DNA of 9,824 nt from Verrucomicrobiota bacterium (GTDB taxonomy: Bacteria; Verrucomicrobiota; Verrucomicrobiia; Limisphaerales; UBA11358). A program made the position numbers and the translations under genes. Below the pieces are notes generated by a model. That model made no database searches and was not told where the DNA came from. It saw only the letters and a program-made list of their open reading frames with translations. The stretch spans positions 1 through 9,824 of the forward strand of contig JAMFSG010000419.1 in assembly GCA_026225155.1 (NCBI GenBank), written 5' to 3'. Shown piece by piece: positions 5,294-9,824 of this stretch (position 1 is its first letter; every line of letters starts with the position of its first letter).

Positions 5294-6844
5294 ATGATGC
5301 ACCCTGCCTGCGCAATGAGCGATTTACATCATGGCAACGGAAATGGGGGCGGATCTGGATTATCCACCTTCGCCCAAACACCTGCCCCAAAAAAAGCTAA
5401 ACGAGCTGCTGCGCCAACATCGGAAGTCAAAGAGAGCCAAGTTATCTTTAGCGCGTCGGAAGGGGGCGAACTGCGCGGTGCGCTGACGCATTTCACCCGC
5501 CAGTCCGCGACATTTGAACTTTACGGCGAAACGGTCGTTTTACGCACGTCGGAAGCGCTGGCAGAATTTAAGATTAATGTGCGGGGCGAGACGATTTATT
5601 CAGGGCAGGCAGTTGTCTCAAATTTGGTGGACAATGCCAGCCGAACCATTTGTGAAGTGGATTTGAATGAAACTCAATGGACTTTGGCCTCGGATTTATT
5701 GTCGGCCATGCAAAATGAAGGCGGGGTTGTAAATGAGTTCAACAAGTTTGAACGCGAATGGCAAAAACTTTACATCGTTTCCCCGGAATTCAAGGTGATT
5801 GTCACTGACATCCATACATTTTTGTGTGATTTGCAGATATGGCTGGATCAGGTGGAGTCAAAAATCGCGTCGGCTGCGCCGAATAAAAAACTTCAGTTGG
5901 AAAAACAAATCGCGCGGGAAATCGGCAAAATCACTTCGCCAAAACTGACCGGGATGTTTGAAAAATTTGAGGCGGCTGTCAGCCGGGTGGAAGCTCGTTC
6001 ACTGGCGGCGCACGGCACGTTCGCCAAAAGAATGCTGCATCCACTGCTGCTTGGTTCGCCATTTCTTCACCGGACATTTCATAAACCGCTTGGCTATGCT
6101 GGCGACTATGAGATGGTGAATATGTTGAGCCGCGATCCGTTTGAAGGTAAATCGCTTTTTGCCAAAATCGTCAATCTTTGGTTTTGGGAACAGGCACCGG
6201 CGGAAGCACATCGGAACCGGTTGATTTATCTGGCAAAGCAAATTGACACTGAAGCATTGCGTTTGATGCCGGCCGGTCGCAAGGCGCGGGTTTTTAATTT
6301 CGCTTGCGGGCCGGCGCTTGAAATCCAGAATTTTCTCAAAGATTCTTCTTTTTGCGAACGCGTGGAATTTACCTTGGCCGATTTTAACGGTGAGACTTTG
6401 GAACATATCAAGCAATCATCCGAAGAACTTAAAAGGCGGCGGGGATTGAAAACCCATTTTCAATTTGAAAAGAAATCCGTCCACCAATTGCTCAAGGAAA
6501 GCGACAAGTTATTAAGATCTACCGACGGAAAAGAGCGGTTGTATGACTTTGTATATTGCGCGGGACTTTTTGATTATCTCTCTGACCGGACGTGCAAGGA
6601 ATTGATGAATGCGTTCTATAATTTTGTGGCTCCGGGCGGATTATTGGTTGCAACGAATGTGGACTCTTCCAACCCACGAATTCCAACGATGGATCATGTC
6701 ATGGCCTGGCATTTGATTTATCGAAACGCCCATGAATTTGCCGGTTTACGTCCCGTCCGGTCTTCACGAGAAGATTGCACAATTAAAGCCGACGCCACGG
6801 GCGTTAATATTTTCTTGGAAGTGAGAAAGCCAGAACATGGGTAA
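5294..6844 (+). CDS. phcB: PhcB-like SAM-dependent methyltransferase (hydroxy fatty acid methyl ester signal synthase) with PilZ-like N-terminal region
   Basis: The 516-residue product has three parts. A disordered Gly/Ala/Lys-rich start (1-45) is followed by a small beta-rich region at about 47-124 that resembles a PilZ barrel without a clear RxxxR motif. A helical middle carries PLGYAGDYEMVNM (265-277). The class I methyltransferase core has SAM motif VFNFACGPALEIQ (333-345), acidic strand FTLADFN (359-365) and YDFVYCAGLFDYLSD...PGGLLVATNVD (417-457). These signatures are those of the family annotated as extracellular factor 3-hydroxypalmitic acid methyl ester biosynthesis protein; in Ralstonia, PhcB methylates 3-hydroxy fatty acids to make the quorum-sensing signal. 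The substrate here is inferred. The start is uncertain: ATGs at 5294, 5297 and 5315 are in frame and none has a Shine-Dalgarno site. It overlaps the kinase gene by 8 bases and is divergent from the FadL-type gene. Confidence 0.85.
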   Translation: MMHPACAMSDLHHGNGNGGGSGLSTFAQTPAPKKAKRAAAPTSEVKESQVIFSASEGGELRGALTHFTRQSATFELYGETVVLRTSEALAEFKINVRGETIYSGQAVVSNLVDNASRTICEVDLNETQWTLASDLLSAMQNEGGVVNEFNKFEREWQKLYIVSPEFKVIVTDIHTFLCDLQIWLDQVESKIASAAPNKKLQLEKQIAREIGKITSPKLTGMFEKFEAAVSRVEARSLAAHGTFAKRMLHPLLLGSPFLHRTFHKPLGYAGDYEMVNMLSRDPFEGKSLFAKIVNLWFWEQAPAEAHRNRLIYLAKQIDTEALRLMPAGRKARVFNFACGPALEIQNFLKDSSFCERVEFTLADFNGETLEHIKQSSEELKRRRGLKTHFQFEKKSVHQLLKESDKLLRSTDGKERLYDFVYCAGLFDYLSDRTCKELMNAFYNFVAPGGLLVATNVDSSNPRIPTMDHVMAWHLIYRNAHEFAGLRPVRSSREDCTIKADATGVNIFLEVRKPEHG

Positions 6845-9530
6845 GTCACTACCAGTTTTGGATGCCGCGATGTTAAGCTCGTTTCGGGAAAACGAAGCGC
6901 GACAACGTATTAGTAATACGCGCGTGGGTTGCATCCTTGTCGTGCTGTTGATGCCAGCGGGCAGCACATTAGATTATTTTGTCTATCCCGACGCCTTGCG
7001 ATCGTTTTTCTATATCCGTTTACTGTGCGCGGCAATTGCGGCAGTTATTCTGGCGTTTTTATTTTCGGAACGCGGCCAGAAATGGAGCCGGCCGCTTGGT
7101 GTTATTGTTCCCATGCTGCCAGTGGTATCAATCGCGGGAATGATCGCGATAAAAGAAGGATTTGGTTCGCCTTATTATGCTGGCTTGAATCTTGTCTTGA
7201 TTGCCGTCGGCTCTGTCTTGAACTGGACAGTTTGGGAGAGCCTTTTTGCCGTCAGCGTCACGCTGGCAATTTACATAGCTGCCGGTGTTCTGAATGGACT
7301 ATATGGCAAGCTCCCAACGCTGGGGGTTATCTTCAATAATTTTTATTTTCTCACATTGATGGACATCATCGTCATTGTCGGCACATTTGTTCAAGAACGT
7401 CAGCGGTTAAGAGAATTTAGTTTGCGATTTGAACTTGATAAAAACCGCGCATCACTCGAAGAAAGTAACCGCAAGCTTGTCGAGCTCGACAAGCTCAAAA
7501 GCCGGTTCTTTGCCAATGTCAGCCACGAAATGCGCACGCCGCTGACATTGCTGCTCGCGCCGTTGGAAAATTTGGTGAAGCGTTATGACAAGACATTTGA
7601 TGACGGCACGCATGATTTGCTCCAGACGATGCACAACAATGGCATGAGGTTGCTCAAGTTGATCAATGACTTGCTGGAATTGATCCGTTTGGAATCGGGA
7701 CGTTTGGAAATCAAAAAAGAACCGCTGCTGGTCGTTGATTTTATCAATGGTCTAGCCAGTGCGGTCAAGCAGATGGCTGTGGAAAAACGGATCACTTTTG
7801 AAACCCGCATAGACAAAGAATTGACGGCGATTTTATCGGACCGGGACAAGCTGGAAAAAATCGTGCTGAACCTGGTGTTCAATGCCTTGAAGTTCACGCC
7901 GGAAAATGGCCGGGTTTGGCTGCACGCGGAGAAAAAAGACAACGACTTTGTTTTGGTTGTCGGCGACACGGGCGTGGGCATTGCGGAAAAAAGTCTGCCA
8001 TTTGTGTTCGACCGGTTTTGGCAGGAAGACGGTTCGTCGAAACGGAAATTTCAGGGCGTGGGCATCGGGCTGGCATTGGTGAAGGAATTGACGGATACGA
8101 TGGGCGGAACGGTGACGGTTGAAAGCCAGTTGGGCAAAGGCACGACGTTCACCGTGAAATTACCGTTTCAAAAAGCGGAGCTTCCGACACAGGCAATCGC
8201 CGGCGCGCCAGCTGACATCGAGCCGACGCATTCGGAAGAATGGCTGGTGAATCTTTATCGGCGCGCGGAATTTTTTCCCACGGCGGCGGCGCGCAAAGGT
8301 TCAGGCACGACGACATTCACGCGGCGGACGCACCGGCCTTTGGTATTGGTGGCGGATGATGAGCCGGATATGCGGCGCTTTTTGGTGTCGCAATTGGAAG
8401 ACGATTACGAAGTCGTCGAGGCGGTGGATGGAAATGACGCGGCGATCAAGGCGCAGGACATCATGCCGGATGTGATTTTGCTCGATTTGATGATGCCGCA
8501 CAAAGATGGTCTGCAAGTTTGCCGCGAGTTGCGCGAATACGCGCCGACCGTCGGCATCCCGATCATTTTGCTGACGGCGCGCGCGGATGAAGAAGCGAAG
8601 TTCGACGCGTTGCAGATGGGCGCCAATGATTTTCTCGCGAAGCCGTTTTCCTCGACGGAACTGCAGGCGCGCATTAAAAATTTAATTGAGTCGCATCATA
8701 ACCAGCGCAAATTGACGAAACAAAATCAGGCGTTGTCCGAAGCGATTGACCAGATCAAGGAAACGGAAATGCAACTGGTGCAATCAGAAAAACTTTCGTC
8801 GCTCGGACGCATGAGCGCGGGCATCATCCACGAAATTAACAATCCGCTGAATTTTTCTTTGACTGGTTTGTTCGCGCTGCGCAACAAAGGAAAAAAACTT
8901 GGGCCGGAAGATCGCGAAGAATACGAAGCCATCGTCAACGACATCGAGGAAGGGCTTAAGCGTGTGCGCAACATTGTTTCCGATCTGCGCACGTTCACGC
9001 ATCCGGGCGTCGGCACGGGCGAACCGGTGGAAGCCGCGGATGCCGCCGAAGCCGCGCTGCGTTTTCTCGGTGGCGAATGGAAAAACAAAGTGGACATCCA
9101 CCAGGAAATTCCGCCGGCGCAAAACCTTTGGGCGAACCGGAATAAATTGATCCACGTCCTGGTCAATCTGGTGCAGAATGCGATTGACGCGTTGCGCGAA
9201 AAGGAGTTTAACAACGGAGAGAAGCCGCAGATTTGGATCAATGGGAAACTTGAGGGCAACCGCAGCATCATCACCGTTCGGGACAACGGGCCGGGCATCG
9301 AGCAAAAGATCGTGAACAAAATCTTTGATCCGTTTTTCACGACGAAAGAAGTCGGCAAAGGCATGGGTTTGGGCTTGAGCATTTGTTACCGGATTGTGCA
9401 GGGTTACGGCGGAAAAATTTCCGTGAACAGCGAACGCGGGCGCTATTGCGAATTCGTCCTGGATTTTCCAGCCGACGCTGATGCCGCCACCGAAATGGAG
9501 ATTCAAAATGGAGAACCTATACGACTATAA
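6837..9530 (+). CDS. Membrane hybrid histidine kinase with two kinase cores and an internal receiver (apparent PhcS-PhcR fusion)
   Basis: The 897-residue inner-membrane sensor begins with six predicted membrane segments (about 28-46, 54-76, 86-105, 112-130, 132-152, 163-183). A coiled-coil linker (185-222) leads to kinase core 1: FFANVSHEMRTPL with His230, N box NLVFNALKF (344-352), GDTGVGI (376-382) and GVGIGLALV (407-415). After a linker with EEWLVNLYRRAEFFP (467-481) comes a receiver with Asp507/Asp508, phospho-site Asp550, Thr580 and Lys602 (501-617). A second coiled coil (620-650) leads to kinase core 2: GIIHEINNPLNF with His665, NLVQNAIDAL (777-786), RDNGPGI (815-821) and GMGLGLSI (842-849). 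All phospho-residues are present. In Ralstonia, PhcS is a membrane kinase and PhcR a receiver-kinase; the order here is that of the two joined. The gene overlaps its neighbours by 8 and 23 bases, which suggests coupled translation. The ligand is inferred to be the phcB product. Confidence 0.88.
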   Translation: MGKSLPVLDAAMLSSFRENEARQRISNTRVGCILVVLLMPAGSTLDYFVYPDALRSFFYIRLLCAAIAAVILAFLFSERGQKWSRPLGVIVPMLPVVSIAGMIAIKEGFGSPYYAGLNLVLIAVGSVLNWTVWESLFAVSVTLAIYIAAGVLNGLYGKLPTLGVIFNNFYFLTLMDIIVIVGTFVQERQRLREFSLRFELDKNRASLEESNRKLVELDKLKSRFFANVSHEMRTPLTLLLAPLENLVKRYDKTFDDGTHDLLQTMHNNGMRLLKLINDLLELIRLESGRLEIKKEPLLVVDFINGLASAVKQMAVEKRITFETRIDKELTAILSDRDKLEKIVLNLVFNALKFTPENGRVWLHAEKKDNDFVLVVGDTGVGIAEKSLPFVFDRFWQEDGSSKRKFQGVGIGLALVKELTDTMGGTVTVESQLGKGTTFTVKLPFQKAELPTQAIAGAPADIEPTHSEEWLVNLYRRAEFFPTAAARKGSGTTTFTRRTHRPLVLVADDEPDMRRFLVSQLEDDYEVVEAVDGNDAAIKAQDIMPDVILLDLMMPHKDGLQVCRELREYAPTVGIPIILLTARADEEAKFDALQMGANDFLAKPFSSTELQARIKNLIESHHNQRKLTKQNQALSEAIDQIKETEMQLVQSEKLSSLGRMSAGIIHEINNPLNFSLTGLFALRNKGKKLGPEDREEYEAIVNDIEEGLKRVRNIVSDLRTFTHPGVGTGEPVEAADAAEAALRFLGGEWKNKVDIHQEIPPAQNLWANRNKLIHVLVNLVQNAIDALREKEFNNGEKPQIWINGKLEGNRSIITVRDNGPGIEQKIVNKIFDPFFTTKEVGKGMGLGLSICYRIVQGYGGKISVNSERGRYCEFVLDFPADADAATEMEIQNGEPIRL
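7474..7495. repeat. 22-bp perfect palindrome inside the hybrid kinase gene
   Basis: Bases 7474-7484 (AGCTTGTCGAG) are the exact reverse complement of 7485-7495, without a spacer. It encodes part of the linker helix before kinase core 1 (KLVELDKL, residues 213-220). It may simply arise from the alternating Leu/Lys/Glu/Asp codons. Confidence 0.6.
9497..9500 (+). promoter_or_regulatory. Shine-Dalgarno site for the PhcQ-like gene, inside the kinase gene
   Basis: GGAG lies 7 bases before the ATG at 9508, within the last codons of the kinase gene. It is the best ribosome site in the window and fixes the start of the downstream receiver protein. Confidence 0.7.
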
Positions 9531-9824
9531 AAAATTCGCCGTGCTCTACGTGGACGACGAAGAACGGTCGCTGACCAACTTCACGCGCGCCTATGGCGAG
9601 GAGTTCCGCATCTTCACCGCGACGAATGCGCAGGACGGCTTCAATCTTTTCGAGCAGCACGCCGACGAGATTGGCATTTTGATGACCGACCAGCGGATGC
9701 CCGGCGAAAAGGGCGTCTGGCTGCTGGAACGTTGCCGGCAACTTCGTCCCCGCGTCTTGCGCATTTTGGTGACGGCTTTTGCGGACATGGACGCGGCGAT
9801 TTCCGCCGTCAACACCGGCGCGAT
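9508..9824 (+). CDS. PhcQ-like response regulator, N-terminal 105 residues (cut by window edge)
   Basis: The visible part, starting MENLYDYKKFAVLYVDDEE, is a nearly complete CheY-like receiver domain. Acidic pocket residues are Asp16 and Asp17, the phospho-site is Asp61 in ILMTDQRMPG, and Thr89 follows strand 4 (RILVTAFADMDAA). The sequence YDYKKFAVLYVDDEE...MTDQRMPGEKGVWLLE closely resembles PhcQ-type regulators as I recall them, and PhcQ is the last gene of the Ralstonia phcBSRQ operon, as here. The gene overlaps the hybrid kinase by 23 bases in another frame and has its own Shine-Dalgarno site. The rest, including any output domain, lies beyond base 9824, so its mode of action cannot be judged. 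It probably receives phosphate from one of the two kinase cores. The receiver call is firm; the PhcQ identity is likely. Confidence 0.85.
   Translation, partial: MENLYDYKKFAVLYVDDEERSLTNFTRAYGEEFRIFTATNAQDGFNLFEQHADEIGILMTDQRMPGEKGVWLLERCRQLRPRVLRILVTAFADMDAAISAVNTGA

Noticed and set aside
8784..9506. A 240-codon open frame on the minus strand
   Set aside because: It is the complement of kinase core 2, and its translation has no domain signature.
1..9824. tRNA, rRNA, CRISPR array, insertion sequence or prophage genes
   Set aside because: No cloverleaf, repeat-spacer pattern, transposase motif or phage protein was found. The repeats present are single hairpin elements.

Overview
The window reads as ordinary bacterial chromosome, moderately GC-rich. 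It has tightly packed genes, few strong Shine-Dalgarno sites, and GC-rich palindromic repeats between genes. The gene styles fit Verrucomicrobiota (Pedosphaera/Limisphaerales-like) best: the ilvN/ilvC pair, the roughly 475-residue 'GTFAEIGAGQEVAR' protein shared with Bacteroidota, and the repeats. This placement rests on recollection of the families, not on a search. There are no tRNA, rRNA, CRISPR or transposase signals.

Left part (1-2485, minus strand): three genes are read leftwards, first a conserved protein of unknown function (473 aa), then ilvN (acetolactate synthase regulatory subunit), then ilvC (ketol-acid reductoisomerase, cut by the window edge). A possible promoter lies in front of ilvN and a better one in front of the unknown gene. 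The catalytic partner ilvB is not next to ilvN here.

Middle part (2486-3838): a 193-base divergent intergenic region holds a 68-base imperfect inverted repeat built from 9-base GCGAAG units. To its right is a class I DAHP synthase (first step of the shikimate pathway), ending at a strong hairpin that can terminate transcription from both sides.

Right part (3839-9824): a FadL/OmpP1-type outer membrane channel (minus strand) is divergent from a three-gene plus-strand operon. The operon encodes (1) a PhcB-like SAM-dependent methyltransferase with a PilZ-like N-terminal region, (2) an 897-aa membrane hybrid kinase with six predicted membrane segments, a first kinase core, a receiver and a second kinase core, and (3) a PhcQ-like receiver protein cut by the right edge. 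The three genes overlap by 8 and 23 bases. This is the composition and order of the Ralstonia/Cupriavidus phcBSRQ quorum-sensing locus (3-hydroxy fatty acid methyl ester signals), with PhcS and PhcR apparently fused into one polypeptide.

The phc-like cluster, with its neighbouring fatty-acid channel, is the most interesting part of the window. A reasonable model is that the methyltransferase makes a hydroxy-fatty-acid methyl ester signal, the membrane kinase senses it, phosphate passes through the internal receiver and second kinase to the PhcQ-like regulator, and the FadL protein may carry the lipophilic signal or its precursor across the outer membrane. No PhcA-type LysR regulator is visible, so the output is unknown.
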